Origin: Sphingomonas sp. NBWT7
Lineage (GTDB): Bacteria > Pseudomonadota > Alphaproteobacteria > Sphingomonadales > Sphingomonadaceae
NCBI RefSeq assembly: GCF_014217605.1
Contig: NZ_CP043639.1
Span: 62,001-126,000, forward strand
Reading direction: 5' to 3'
Length of the DNA: 64,000 nucleotides
The notes under the pieces are model-generated. The model was not told the origin of the DNA and did no database searches. It saw only the letters and a program-made list of their open reading frames with translations. The translations under genes were made by a program, and so were the position numbers. This document shows positions 46,489 to 55,188 of the stretch, piece after piece; the first letter of the stretch is position 1; each line of letters opens with the position of its first letter.

Positions 46489-48792
46489 CTAGCGCAGCCG
46501 CTCGATCGCCTGCGCCAGTGCGACGTACAATTTGCCCATGTCCGACGACAGCAGCGTGACGCCGAGTGGCGAGCCGTCGCGCTGCGTCAGGATCGTGCGC
46601 AGCATCGCCTCGAAATCGTGGATGTAGCGGTTGACCTGGTCGCGGAAGCCGAGATCGTCGTCGTACAGGCGCGCGATCTCGCGCTGCTCGACGCCATCGA
46701 GCAGCCGCACCGCGCGCCGCGTGAAGACGCCGCGGTCGCCCTTCAGATACGCTGCCCAGGCACTGTCTGCGACGTCGGGCGCGAAGCTGCGCGTAATGTC
46801 GATCGCGGCCGAGTTGAGCGCCTCGATCAGCAGCGACGCGCGGCGGGCGAAGCTCTCCTGACTCGCTTCCTCCTGTTCGGCGCGCGCCACCTCGAGCCGC
46901 GTATCGACCGAGGCTGCCGCCGCGTCGATCGCCTTGATCTGCTCGTCGAGCCGCAGTGCGGCGCGGTTGGCTGCCTCCACTGCCGTCTCCGCACTGACGG
47001 CGATCTGCGCGATCTGACCGTCGAGCCCGGCGTCGACCGCGCGGCGCAATGCCGCCGCGCCCGATTGCTCCAGCGCCTCCGCCGCTTCGGGAATGACGCG
47101 CGCCAGCACCTCGCGCGCGTGATCCGCCGCCTGTGTCGCGGTGTCGCGGACGCGCAGCAGCGCCTCGAGCAGACGCGGCGCGGCTTCCTCGGCGAAGCGG
47201 TTCGCGCGGTCTGCCGCCTCGTCGACCATCTGCCCCATCGCATCGGCCTTGGCGCGGCCGGTCGACAGCGTCTCGAGCAGCGTACCGCTCAACGTGTCGA
47301 CGTTGCTGCGCTGGTCCGCCACCACCTGCGCCACCGCCTCGATCGCGCTGTGTGTGCTCTCTGCCGCAGTGACGAGCGCGAGCAGTTCGGGTTTCGCCGC
47401 CACGACCACCGCCTTCGCCGCGATCACCCGCGCGTCGAGCCGGTCGACCGCGGCCGGCAGCGTCTCGTCGATCTCACGCGCAGCCGCGTCGAGCGCGAGC
47501 AGCAGCGATTCGGTGGTCGCGATCGCCTTGGTCGCCATCATGTCGCCGGCGACGAGCGCCTCGGTCATCGCGCCCGCCGAGCCGCCCAGCGCGCTGATCG
47601 ACGCGGCGAGATGCTGCGACCGCTCGACGCCGAGCCGGTGCAGTTCGTCCAGCTCGCTTCCGACGCGTGCGATCCCCACTTCGAGGTCACCGACCAGGCC
47701 GTCCGCGTTCGACCGCTGCGCATCGAGCCGCGCGGTGATGCGGTCAATGACGATCTCGATCACCCCGATCCGCTCGGCGAGCGATTCGGCGCTCTCGCGC
47801 GCCGCGGCATCCAGCGCGGCCTGATTCGCGCCGACCATCGCGAGCATCGCGTCGCCCTGCGCGGCGATCCCCTTGCGCGATTCGTCGACCGCATCGGCGG
47901 TGCGCGACAGCAGGGCGTCGACCGCACCCGTCATCTCCGCCGTGACGGCCTCCAGCCGGACGCCCGCGGTCTCGCTGGTTGCCTCCATCCGCGCGATATG
48001 CGCGGCAAGCTTCTGTGCCGCGCCGCCGGCCATTGCTTCTGCCTCGCGCCCGCGATCGGCGAGGGCGACGATCTGCGCGTCGAGCGCTGCCGCCTGCTCG
48101 CCTGCGGCCAACCCGGCGCGCTCGATCTTGCCCGCCATCGTATCGGCCTCGGCCTGCGCGCGCGGCATCGTGGCGAGCAGCACCGACAGATTGTTCTGCG
48201 CATTGCCTGCCGCCTCGGCGAGCGAACGTGCGTGGACGTCGGCCTGGTCGATTTCTTCCGACAGGCCGCGACCAATCGCCGACAGCCGCGCAGTGGCCGC
48301 ATCGCCGATCGTGCCCAACTGTTGCACCTGTTCCGCCAGCCGCAGGCGATTGTCCTCCAGCGCGGCGGCGAGCGCCCCTACCGTTTGCTCTAGCGCGGCG
48401 GCTTCGCCACGCATCGCCCGCGCGGTGGCGGCGAAGCGCATCGCCTCCGCCCGGCTCGTCCGCAGTGCGACCAACCACACCACGCCGGCCAGGACAGGTA
48501 CCGCGACGAGCGCTGCGGCGAATTGCGCCACCGCCAAAGCCGTCATCGCCGCGAACTGCCCGCGCGCCAGCCAGATCAGCGCGACGACCCAGCCCAGCGA
48601 TACCGCAGCAAGCGCGATCGGCCCGATATTGCGGAGCAGGGAGGGCGCGACATAGCCGTCCTCGACCTCTTCCGCAGGCTGGTCGAAGGCGAAATGCTCC
48701 GCCAGGGCGACGGGCGCCTCGGCCTCGGTCGGCTGCGGCTGATCGCTTGCGTCACGCGAGCGAAAATCGATCACTGATGGCCCCCCGGTCAT
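46489..48792 (-). CDS. large membrane-anchored coiled-coil protein, TipN-like architecture
   Basis: A ~767-residue protein. Residues ~1-60 are polar. Two adjacent membrane helices follow (NIGPIALAAVSLGWVVALIW and VAQFAAALVAVPVLAGVVWL). Then come ~530 residues rich in Ala, Glu, Arg and Leu heptads, i.e. a long cytoplasmic coiled coil. A conserved-looking C-terminal domain ends DMGKLYVALAQAIERLR. Two N-terminal helices, a very long coiled coil and a compact C-terminal end resemble the Caulobacter polarity factor TipN; chemoreceptor-like or RmuC-like roles are alternatives. ATG 48792 (MTGGPSVIDFRSRD) is preferred; ATG 48879 would overlap the divergent gene's start. It is divergent from the HPt-like run. 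Confidence 0.7.
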   Translation of the reverse strand: MTGGPSVIDFRSRDASDQPQPTEAEAPVALAEHFAFDQPAEEVEDGYVAPSLLRNIGPIALAAVSLGWVVALIWLARGQFAAMTALAVAQFAAALVAVPVLAGVVWLVALRTSRAEAMRFAATARAMRGEAAALEQTVGALAAALEDNRLRLAEQVQQLGTIGDAATARLSAIGRGLSEEIDQADVHARSLAEAAGNAQNNLSVLLATMPRAQAEADTMAGKIERAGLAAGEQAAALDAQIVALADRGREAEAMAGGAAQKLAAHIARMEATSETAGVRLEAVTAEMTGAVDALLSRTADAVDESRKGIAAQGDAMLAMVGANQAALDAAARESAESLAERIGVIEIVIDRITARLDAQRSNADGLVGDLEVGIARVGSELDELHRLGVERSQHLAASISALGGSAGAMTEALVAGDMMATKAIATTESLLLALDAAAREIDETLPAAVDRLDARVIAAKAVVVAAKPELLALVTAAESTHSAIEAVAQVVADQRSNVDTLSGTLLETLSTGRAKADAMGQMVDEAADRANRFAEEAAPRLLEALLRVRDTATQAADHAREVLARVIPEAAEALEQSGAAALRRAVDAGLDGQIAQIAVSAETAVEAANRAALRLDEQIKAIDAAAASVDTRLEVARAEQEEASQESFARRASLLIEALNSAAIDITRSFAPDVADSAWAAYLKGDRGVFTRRAVRLLDGVEQREIARLYDDDLGFRDQVNRYIHDFEAMLRTILTQRDGSPLGVTLLSSDMGKLYVALAQAIERLR

Positions 48793-48877
48793 GCCGCCGG
48801 GTGTATCACGATTCGATCGCGCCGAAAGCGAATAGCGGAAACTTGCGATTAAGCGTTGCCTGCTAGCGACTTGCTCC

Positions 48878-49171
48878 ATGGCCTATGATCCCGGAGCTAT
48901 CGATGCGACGCTCGCTGCGGCCGTGGGGGACGATCCGGCGTTGATCGCCGAGCTTCGCGCCTCCTTCGTCGAGAGCGCCAAGCGTGGGTTCGAGGCGCTC
49001 GCCGCCGCGTCGGACGACGAGGCGTGGCGGGCGGCGGCGTGGCGGCTGAAGGGGCTGGCCGCGAGTTTCGGCGCGGTGCGGCTGATGGCACTCGCGACCC
49101 AGGCGACCGCGCTCTCGCCGCAGGACGCCGCGATGCTGCGCAAGCTGCGCCGCGCGATCGACCGGCTGTAG
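48878..49171 (+). CDS. degenerate HPt-domain protein without histidine
   Basis: A 97-residue all-helical protein with the HPt outline: DPALIAELRASFVESAKRGF as the first helices, then AAWRLKGLAASFGAVRLMAL, which aligns with the HPt active-site motif A-H-x-L-K-G-x-A-x-x-(L/F)-G. The phosphoacceptor His is replaced by Trp55, and the whole protein contains no histidine. It therefore cannot act as a phosphotransfer intermediate in the usual way and may instead dock a kinase or receiver. It heads a same-strand run with the membrane protein, DUF2336 and kinase genes. I recall relatives with the same WRLKG in sphingomonads, so the loss looks fixed. Confidence 0.75.
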   Translation: MAYDPGAIDATLAAAVGDDPALIAELRASFVESAKRGFEALAAASDDEAWRAAAWRLKGLAASFGAVRLMALATQATALSPQDAAMLRKLRRAIDRL

Positions 49172-49229
49172 CCGTATCGCTTGACGGGCGGCGTTGCCCA
49201 AGGGCGGGACAGCGCCTAAGCGCGCGGCA

Positions 49230-50420
49230 ATGCTCGCCGGGCTAATCTTTGCCGTACAGGATGCCGAGGACCGGCCCGGCGCGCTTGCCGCCACCCTGCC
49301 GTTCGCCGGCATGACGGTGATCGAATATCAGGCACGGCTGCTGATCGAGGCGGGCGCGTCGCAGATCGTCGTCGTCGTTGCGCGATTGACGCCCGAATTG
49401 CTCGGCGCGGTCGCGCGGATCGGGCGGCGCGGCGTGACGATCGATACGGTACGCAGCGCGGCTGAGGCGTCCGCGCGACTGCACCCGCTGTCGCACCTGC
49501 TGGTTCTCGCCGACGGACTCGTCACGACGCAGGCGGTGTTGGCGCCGGTGGTGCGTACCCCGGGCGACGTCATGCTCGTCGTTGCAGAGAGTGAGGCTAC
49601 CGCCGGCTACGAGCGTGTCGGCGGCGGCGATGCATGGGCCGGCCTTGCGCGGCTCGACGGGCGGCGTCTCGCCGAAGTGGCGGCGATGCCGCGCGATTAT
49701 GACGTGCAATCCGCGTTGCTCCACGCCGCCGCGCAGGCAGGCGCGCGCCGGCTGGTGCTGCCGGATGACGAGGCGCAAGCCGGGCACGGCATCGAGCGGC
49801 GCCGCGATGCGCTGGAGGCACGCAGCCAAGCTGTGGTGTCCGCCACGCTGGCCGCGCGGACCGGCTGGTTTGATCGCTGGATCGTGAAGCCGCTCGCCCG
49901 GCTTGCTTTGCCGCCGCTGATGCGCCGCCACGTGCCGACGCCGGCGCTGGCGGGCGCCGCCGCGCTCGTCACGCTCGGCGGGCTCGGCGCCTTGTGGGCG
50001 GGGCAGATGACCGCGGGGCTGCTTGCCGCGCTGGCTGGCGTGGCAACCGCCGCGCTTGCTTCCAGCTTCGCCTGGCTGCGCGACGAGACCGCGCTGGCGC
50101 GGTGGCTCGGCTGGCTGAGTCTCGGCACCCCTGCCGCCGCCGCGCTGCTGCTCGGCCACATCCTCGACGCCGAGACCGGAGAGCGGACCGCAACGGTGCT
50201 CGCGCTTGCGCTGATCGTCGCGGGCGGGCTGGGGACGCGCGCGATCGGTGAGGCCCGCGAGCCGTGGTGGGGCGATCCGCCGGGCTACCTGCTGCTCCTT
50301 GCCGCTGCGACGATCCTCGGCCTGCCGCTGCTCGGGCTCGCACTTACCGGCGTTTATGCCGCCGTGACGCTTGGCCATGCGATCGAGCGGCTTCGTGCGC
50401 GAGGCTTAGCAGCGCTTTAA
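49230..50420 (+). CDS. membrane protein resembling an NTP-transferase / CDP-alcohol transferase fusion, motifs missing
   Basis: A 396-residue protein. Residues 1 to ~200 have a Rossmann-like alternation (LPFAGMTVIEYQARLLIEAG, QIVVVVARLTPELL) similar to sugar nucleotidyltransferases such as inositol-1-phosphate cytidylyltransferase. The GxGxR nucleotide signature is absent. Residues ~210-250 (RTGWFDRWIVKPLARLALPP) resemble the start of CDP-alcohol phosphatidyltransferases fused to such domains. Six or so membrane helices follow, but the catalytic DG-AR-G-D-D motif cannot be found. It is probably a non-catalytic derivative. ATG 49230 is chosen; TTG 49194 gives a short basic extension. It lies 58 nt after the HPt-like gene. 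Confidence 0.6.
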   Translation: MLAGLIFAVQDAEDRPGALAATLPFAGMTVIEYQARLLIEAGASQIVVVVARLTPELLGAVARIGRRGVTIDTVRSAAEASARLHPLSHLLVLADGLVTTQAVLAPVVRTPGDVMLVVAESEATAGYERVGGGDAWAGLARLDGRRLAEVAAMPRDYDVQSALLHAAAQAGARRLVLPDDEAQAGHGIERRRDALEARSQAVVSATLAARTGWFDRWIVKPLARLALPPLMRRHVPTPALAGAAALVTLGGLGALWAGQMTAGLLAALAGVATAALASSFAWLRDETALARWLGWLSLGTPAAAALLLGHILDAETGERTATVLALALIVAGGLGTRAIGEAREPWWGDPPGYLLLLAAATILGLPLLGLALTGVYAAVTLGHAIERLRARGLAAL

Positions 50421-50445
50421 CGCAACGCTTGCTAGAGCCGCCACC

Positions 50446-51522
50446 ATGTCGGCCGATCCCAACGACGCCTTGCGCGCGCCCCAGGTGACCGTCGCGCCGC
50501 TCGTCGCGCGCGCGGCGGTGGCCGATCGTCGTGCCGATCGGCGGTTGCAGACCGCGATCGAGGACTTCTTCCTGGCCGAGAACGATCGCCTCGACGATCG
50601 CACCCGCGCCGCGATCGGCACGCTGCTTACCGATGCGATCGGCGCGATCGCGGGTGAGATCGTGGGTCATGCGGCGCGGCAACTCTCGGGCCAATGGCCG
50701 CGGCCCGGCGGGGCAGGGCTCGTCAGTCGGCTGAGCGCGTCGGGCCTTCTGCGCGACGCGGGATTGATGAGCGAGCTGCTCGGACAGACCCGGCAGGATC
50801 TTCTCGCCGATGCTCTGCGCAGCAATCGTGCGCCCGGCGCGCAGCCTGTGCTGCTGGCGCAGCTCGCCGGCTGTGGTGACGGGGTGATCGCCGCCGCCGC
50901 CCGGCTGTATCTTCAGACGGAGAACCGGCGTCGAACCGTGGGCGGCGCGCATGGCAGCGATTTTCCCGCTCACCTGCATCGCCAGCTGATCTGGTGGACC
51001 GCGGCGGCGGTACGCGAGCAGCTGATCGCCGCAGGCGGACGACTTGACCGGCTCGATCGCGCGCTCGTTGCCGGGGCGCAGCGCAGCATCGCCGCGCACG
51101 ACGACGATGATCGGCTCGACGCCGTCGCGCTGCGGCTCGCCGCCGCGATCGACGCGCGGCCGGAGGAACTGCCGGATCTGCTCGCCGGTGCGCTTGACGA
51201 GGGATATCCGGCCCTGTTTTGTGCGATCCTCGCACACGCACTCGGCATCGATTTCGGCGAGGCGCGCGCGCTGGTGCTAGATCCTGAGGGCGACGTGCTG
51301 TGGTTTGCCCTGCGTGCGCATCACGCAGATCGCGCGTCGATCGCGCGGGTCGGGCTGGCGCTCGCCGACGCCGATCCGCGCCGCGACATCGAGGCGTTCG
51401 CCGACGATCTCGACGCGATCGCCGCGATAACCCCCGATGATGCGCGCGTCGCGCTCGCCACGCTGTCGCTGCCGGCAGATTTCCGCGCCGCGGTGCGCGC
51501 GCTCGGGCGGATCGGCGCGTGA
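50446..51522 (+). CDS. DUF2336 domain protein
   Basis: A 358-residue soluble, Ala/Leu/Arg-rich helical protein. The part around residues 30-200 (QTAIEDFFLAENDRLDDRTR, then LSASGLLRDAGLMSELLGQT, then RLYLQTENRRRTVGGAHGSD) fits DUF2336, an alphaproteobacterial family with HEAT-like helical repeats and unknown function. No signal peptide, membrane helix or catalytic motif is visible. Stacked helical repeats suggest a protein-binding scaffold. The stop overlaps the GTG of the histidine kinase-like gene (GTGA), so the two are made together and may act as partners. Confidence 0.75.
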   Translation: MSADPNDALRAPQVTVAPLVARAAVADRRADRRLQTAIEDFFLAENDRLDDRTRAAIGTLLTDAIGAIAGEIVGHAARQLSGQWPRPGGAGLVSRLSASGLLRDAGLMSELLGQTRQDLLADALRSNRAPGAQPVLLAQLAGCGDGVIAAAARLYLQTENRRRTVGGAHGSDFPAHLHRQLIWWTAAAVREQLIAAGGRLDRLDRALVAGAQRSIAAHDDDDRLDAVALRLAAAIDARPEELPDLLAGALDEGYPALFCAILAHALGIDFGEARALVLDPEGDVLWFALRAHHADRASIARVGLALADADPRRDIEAFADDLDAIAAITPDDARVALATLSLPADFRAAVRALGRIGA

Positions 51523-52859
51523 TGATGATCGATCCACCGATCGTGTCGGCGAAGCTCGACGCCGCCGATCGCCTGATCGACGCTGATCCCGCCTTCCTCG
51601 CGCTCAACGAGCGTGCGGGTGGCGCGATCGGCGCAACGCTGGCGACGCCGCAGCTCGCCACGATGGTGCGGCTCGCCCGGCGGCTGCGCATCCTCGTCTC
51701 GCGCGCCGTCACGATCGCCGACGCCGACCTCGATCTCGACTGCTGGGTGCGCGCGACGCCGACCGACCAGGGCGTGTCGCTGGCAATCTCGCCGACGCGT
51801 GAACGGCCCGCGTGGCGGTCACCCAGCGCGAGCGGCGCGGTGCCGCCGCCCGCCGATGCCGATTGGATCTGGGAAACCGATGCCGGCCTGCGCCTGCAGC
51901 GCATCGCACCCGATGCCGGCGCCCGCTTTGGCTTCGATGCCGACGCAGCGCTCGGGAAGCCGTTGACCCGCCTGTTCGCGCTCGAAGGCGGCGACGACGG
52001 CGTGCTGACGCTGCTCGAGGCGGTGGCGGCGGTCGAGGATTTCGACGGCCAGCCCGCCGTGCTGCGCGAGAGCGGCGCGGCGGTGACGCTAGCCGGGCAC
52101 GTCCGCCGCGACGGCAGCGGGGCGTTCGCCGGGTTCGTGGGTGGCACGTTCCACGAATGCGTTTCGTCCGCGCGGGAGGTGGAGGCGCTCGGTGACACGT
52201 TCAATCGGCGGCTCGACACGATCCTGCGCGGCCCGCTAGGACGGATCGTCGCCAATGCCGACAGCATCAATGCCGGCACCGAGGGCCCGATCGATCCGCA
52301 TTACGCCGATTATGCCGCGGATATCGCCAGCGCCGCGCGTCACCTGATGGGACTGATCGACGATCTGGCCGACATGCAGGCGATCGAGCGCGACGACTTC
52401 ACCGTCGAGGACGAGGGCATCGACCTTGCCGACGTGACACGGCGCGCCGCGGGTCTGCTCGCGGTGCGTGCCGCGCACGGCGACGTCACGATCGACCGCG
52501 GCGATCTCGATACGCCGCTCGCCGCGCACGGCGAGTTCCGCCGCACGCTGCAGATCATGGTCAATCTGATCGGCAACGCGGTGCGCTACTCGCCGCGCGG
52601 CGCCACGATCTGGCTCAAGCTGCAGCGCGACGGGGACCGCGCGATCGCGATCGTCGCCGATCAGGGCAAGGGGATCGCGCCCGAGGATCACGAGCGTATC
52701 TTCGGCAAGTTCGAGCGCGTCGATCCCGCCGAAGCCGGCGGCAACGGCCTCGGCCTCTACATCGCGCGCCGCTTGGCGCGCGCGATGGGCGGGGACCTGA
52801 CGGTGGACAGCGCCCCGGACGCCGGCGCGCGCTTCGTGCTGACGCTGCCCGCCGCCTAG
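51519..52859 (+). CDS. histidine kinase-like protein lacking the H-box histidine
   Basis: A 446-residue soluble protein with no membrane helix. A PAS-like sensor lies around residues 115-205 (DWIWETDAGLRLQRIAPDAG). The dimerisation helix reads FNRRLDTILRGPLGRIVANA (from residue 228). Against the canonical SHELRTPL this gives DTILRGPL, so the His is replaced by Thr. The ATPase domain is intact: N box VNLIGNAVRYSPRG, G1 VADQGKGIAPED, F box IFGKFERVD, G2 GGNGLGLYIARRLARAMGG. It may bind ATP and signal by conformation, as Caulobacter DivL does with Tyr in place of His. GTG 51519 overlaps DUF2336. The stop is shared (CTAG) with the convergent glycosyltransferase. Confidence 0.82.
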   Translation: MMMIDPPIVSAKLDAADRLIDADPAFLALNERAGGAIGATLATPQLATMVRLARRLRILVSRAVTIADADLDLDCWVRATPTDQGVSLAISPTRERPAWRSPSASGAVPPPADADWIWETDAGLRLQRIAPDAGARFGFDADAALGKPLTRLFALEGGDDGVLTLLEAVAAVEDFDGQPAVLRESGAAVTLAGHVRRDGSGAFAGFVGGTFHECVSSAREVEALGDTFNRRLDTILRGPLGRIVANADSINAGTEGPIDPHYADYAADIASAARHLMGLIDDLADMQAIERDDFTVEDEGIDLADVTRRAAGLLAVRAAHGDVTIDRGDLDTPLAAHGEFRRTLQIMVNLIGNAVRYSPRGATIWLKLQRDGDRAIAIVADQGKGIAPEDHERIFGKFERVDPAEAGGNGLGLYIARRLARAMGGDLTVDSAPDAGARFVLTLPAA

Positions 52860-54652
52860 CGGATCCGGTACAGCCGCAGCGGCGACCCCTTCGGCATCGG
52901 TACCGACTGGAGCCAGTCGAACGTCTCGCCATGCGCCAGCCGATCGTAGAAGCCCCCGGGCGCGCGATCGCGATAGACGGTCGACTCGGCCATGTTCGGG
53001 CAAACCAGCATCAGCGTCGCGCCATGCCGCTTCATGATCGCGCGCGCCTCCGCCGGTGAGCGCTTGAAGGCGTGCTGCACGTCGAGGATCGCGTCGCCGT
53101 TGCGGTGATACGGCCCGGCGATGGCATTGTGATGTGTGAGGGTGATCAACCGCGGCCCGAGATCGACGAAGGTGAAGATCGTCTGCCGCGGCAGGCGGTT
53201 GAGCGGGTCCATCGCCGGCAGCGTCAGGCACCGCCCGGTCGCCCGGTTGACGCGCTGGACGTACGGTTTGGGACGATCGATCGGGAACCACTGGAGCGCC
53301 AGCCCGGCGAACAGGCCGGAGATCGCGATGAATACCGCGACGGTGCCGAACACGCGCACGAACAGCGATCGGTGCCGCAGCAGCCACGGCAGGATCAGCC
53401 AGCCGAGCGCGGTGACGCCTGGGATCGCGAGGACCTGTGCCGCCGGCCCTGCGCGCACCTGCCACAGCAGCATCGCGATGGCGAAGACAGCGAACAGCGT
53501 GACGCACGCCCAGCCGAGTGCGCTGGGCGTACGTCGCGCGCGCCACGTCGCGATCAGCGCGCCGATCAGCCCCATCGTCGGCAGCGCCATCAGCGGCAGC
53601 CCGACGCGAAGCGGGTGGCGATAGATCGGCTTCGCCTCACGCACGTTGCCCAGCCAATTGTTGTAGAGCTCGTCGGACACCTGCTCGGGCCGGCCGAGGC
53701 ATTGCGGGAAGAGCAGGGCGAAGCCGATGACGATGATCGCGCCCGCCGCCACGGCCAGCGCCAACCGCACGCTGCGACGGCGCGGCGAGGCCATCGCCAG
53801 CAGCGCGAGCAGCGCCCCCGCCGCGACGAAGACACTGAGCCAGATCGGGGTCAGCGCGTCGCAGCGCATCACGCGGTTCGCTTCGGACGCGAAGATCGCG
53901 AAGCCCGCCGCGCACCCGCCGCCGAGCGCCAGCGCGTAGGTAAGCAGCCGCTGCCGCTCGGCCGCGTCCCATACCCGGCGCAACGCGATGATCGCGCCCG
54001 CCATCGCGCAATAGGGTAGCATCTCGAGCCCGATCGTCAGCGATACGGCGCTCGCCAGGCCGACCATCGCACCGCCGCGCGGGCCCCTGGGATCGCACAA
54101 GCCGGCTACCGTCAGGCTCAGCATCGCCAGCTGCCAGCCGTGATGATCGATGCGATCGGGCATGAACATCAGCAGCGCGACGGTTGATCCCATCATGAAG
54201 ACGATCGCGAGCGGCCAGGCGGTCGGCGCGACCAGCCGCCGCACCGTCGCGCCGATGCCAAGCAGCGTCACCGCGAGCGGGATCAGCGGGGCGATGCCGC
54301 AGGCCAGCTTCTCCGCCTCCGCGTTGCCGACGAACGGCCGCAGCAGCAGGATCAGGCCTGCGATCGGCAGATCGACGATGCGCGACCAGTGGATGTCGAA
54401 CCCGCCCGGCGGATTGAGGCGATAGTTGCGCAGATCGTACCAGCCCTGGCCGCCGAGCAGCGCGCGCACCTGCATCAGCCGCATATTGTCGTCGGTATCG
54501 CCCAGCGACAGCCAGTGGATCGCGCTCCAGCGCTGCCACACGTAGAAGATCGCGACGACGACCCAGGCGATCAGCGTCAGACGGATCCAATGACGGTCGA
54601 GTTCGGCGGCGAGCGCCGGGGGCAGGGCGGGTGCGCCCTTCGTATCGTTCAA
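52856..54652 (-). CDS. GT-C type membrane glycosyltransferase
   Basis: A 598-residue inner-membrane protein with about 11-12 helices. Near the N-terminus, after the first helix, a periplasmic loop reads IHWLSLGDTDDNMRLMQVRA, with an acidic cluster (DTDD) like the metal-binding DxD of GT-C enzymes such as STT3/PglB and polyprenyl-phosphate-sugar transferases. GGFDIHWSRIVDLPIAGLIL and MPDRIDHHGWQL follow. The C-terminal ~130 residues form a periplasmic domain with Cys. Such proteins are sometimes mislabelled as AcrB-family. It probably transfers a sugar from a lipid carrier to a surface glycan, together with GtrA and the GT2 nearby. The start is TTG 54652 with GAGGGAAGAG upstream. Confidence 0.75.
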   Translation of the reverse strand: MNDTKGAPALPPALAAELDRHWIRLTLIAWVVVAIFYVWQRWSAIHWLSLGDTDDNMRLMQVRALLGGQGWYDLRNYRLNPPGGFDIHWSRIVDLPIAGLILLLRPFVGNAEAEKLACGIAPLIPLAVTLLGIGATVRRLVAPTAWPLAIVFMMGSTVALLMFMPDRIDHHGWQLAMLSLTVAGLCDPRGPRGGAMVGLASAVSLTIGLEMLPYCAMAGAIIALRRVWDAAERQRLLTYALALGGGCAAGFAIFASEANRVMRCDALTPIWLSVFVAAGALLALLAMASPRRRSVRLALAVAAGAIIVIGFALLFPQCLGRPEQVSDELYNNWLGNVREAKPIYRHPLRVGLPLMALPTMGLIGALIATWRARRTPSALGWACVTLFAVFAIAMLLWQVRAGPAAQVLAIPGVTALGWLILPWLLRHRSLFVRVFGTVAVFIAISGLFAGLALQWFPIDRPKPYVQRVNRATGRCLTLPAMDPLNRLPRQTIFTFVDLGPRLITLTHHNAIAGPYHRNGDAILDVQHAFKRSPAEARAIMKRHGATLMLVCPNMAESTVYRDRAPGGFYDRLAHGETFDWLQSVPMPKGSPLRLYRIR

Positions 54653-54764
54653 AACTCTTCCCTCGATCCGCCGCGCACTTTAGGAGCCCCGCCACCACCC
54701 GTTTCCCTGGCCAGGCCGGAAAGCGGTGCATCGCCTCTAATCCGGGGGGCACAAAGGGCAAGGC

Positions 54765-55187
54765 GTGGACGCGGTTCGCAACAAGTTCCTGACGGCGCAG
54801 AACCGGGAGACGTTCTGGCAGATCGTCCGCTTCGGGATCGCCGGCGGGCTCGCCACCATCTGCTATGCCGCGGTCTATTCGCCGCTCGCGGCGTTCAAGA
54901 TCACGTCGGAACAGGTCGCCAATATCGCCGGCTACCTTGTCGCGATGCTGTCGGGCTACGTCCTCCACAGCAAGTGGAGTTTCCGCGGCCACAATGCTTC
55001 CGCCAGATCGTCGGCGCCGAAGTTCTTCGCCGTCTCGCTCGTCAGCTACGCGGTCAACACCTTCTGGGTGTGGCTGTTCACCGACGATGCGATGCTGGCC
55101 GGGCCGTGGTGGTGGCCGCTGATCCCGATCGTGCTCGTCACGCCGCTCGTCACCTTTGCACTCAATCGTCTGTGGGTATTCGCCTGA
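54765..55187 (+). CDS. GtrA family membrane protein
   Basis: A 140-residue protein with four helices: FGIAGGLATICYAAVYSPLA, NIAGYLVAMLSGYVLHSKWS, FAVSLVSYAVNTFWVWLFTD and LIPIVLVTPLVTFALNRLWVF. The GYVLHSKWSF and FALNRLWVF pattern (xxxNRxWxF) is the GtrA signature. GtrA proteins are thought to flip polyprenyl-phosphate-linked sugars across the inner membrane for O-antigen or wall glycan modification. GTG 54765 is the start with AAGG upstream. The methyltransferase gene begins 1 nt after its stop. Confidence 0.88.
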   Translation: MDAVRNKFLTAQNRETFWQIVRFGIAGGLATICYAAVYSPLAAFKITSEQVANIAGYLVAMLSGYVLHSKWSFRGHNASARSSAPKFFAVSLVSYAVNTFWVWLFTDDAMLAGPWWWPLIPIVLVTPLVTFALNRLWVFA

Positions 55188-55188
55188 T

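Noticed and set aside
46387..48393. 668-codon frame antisense to the coiled-coil gene
   Set aside because: Composition (Arg, Gln, His repeats) and full overlap show it is a shadow of the heptad-rich gene on the other strand.
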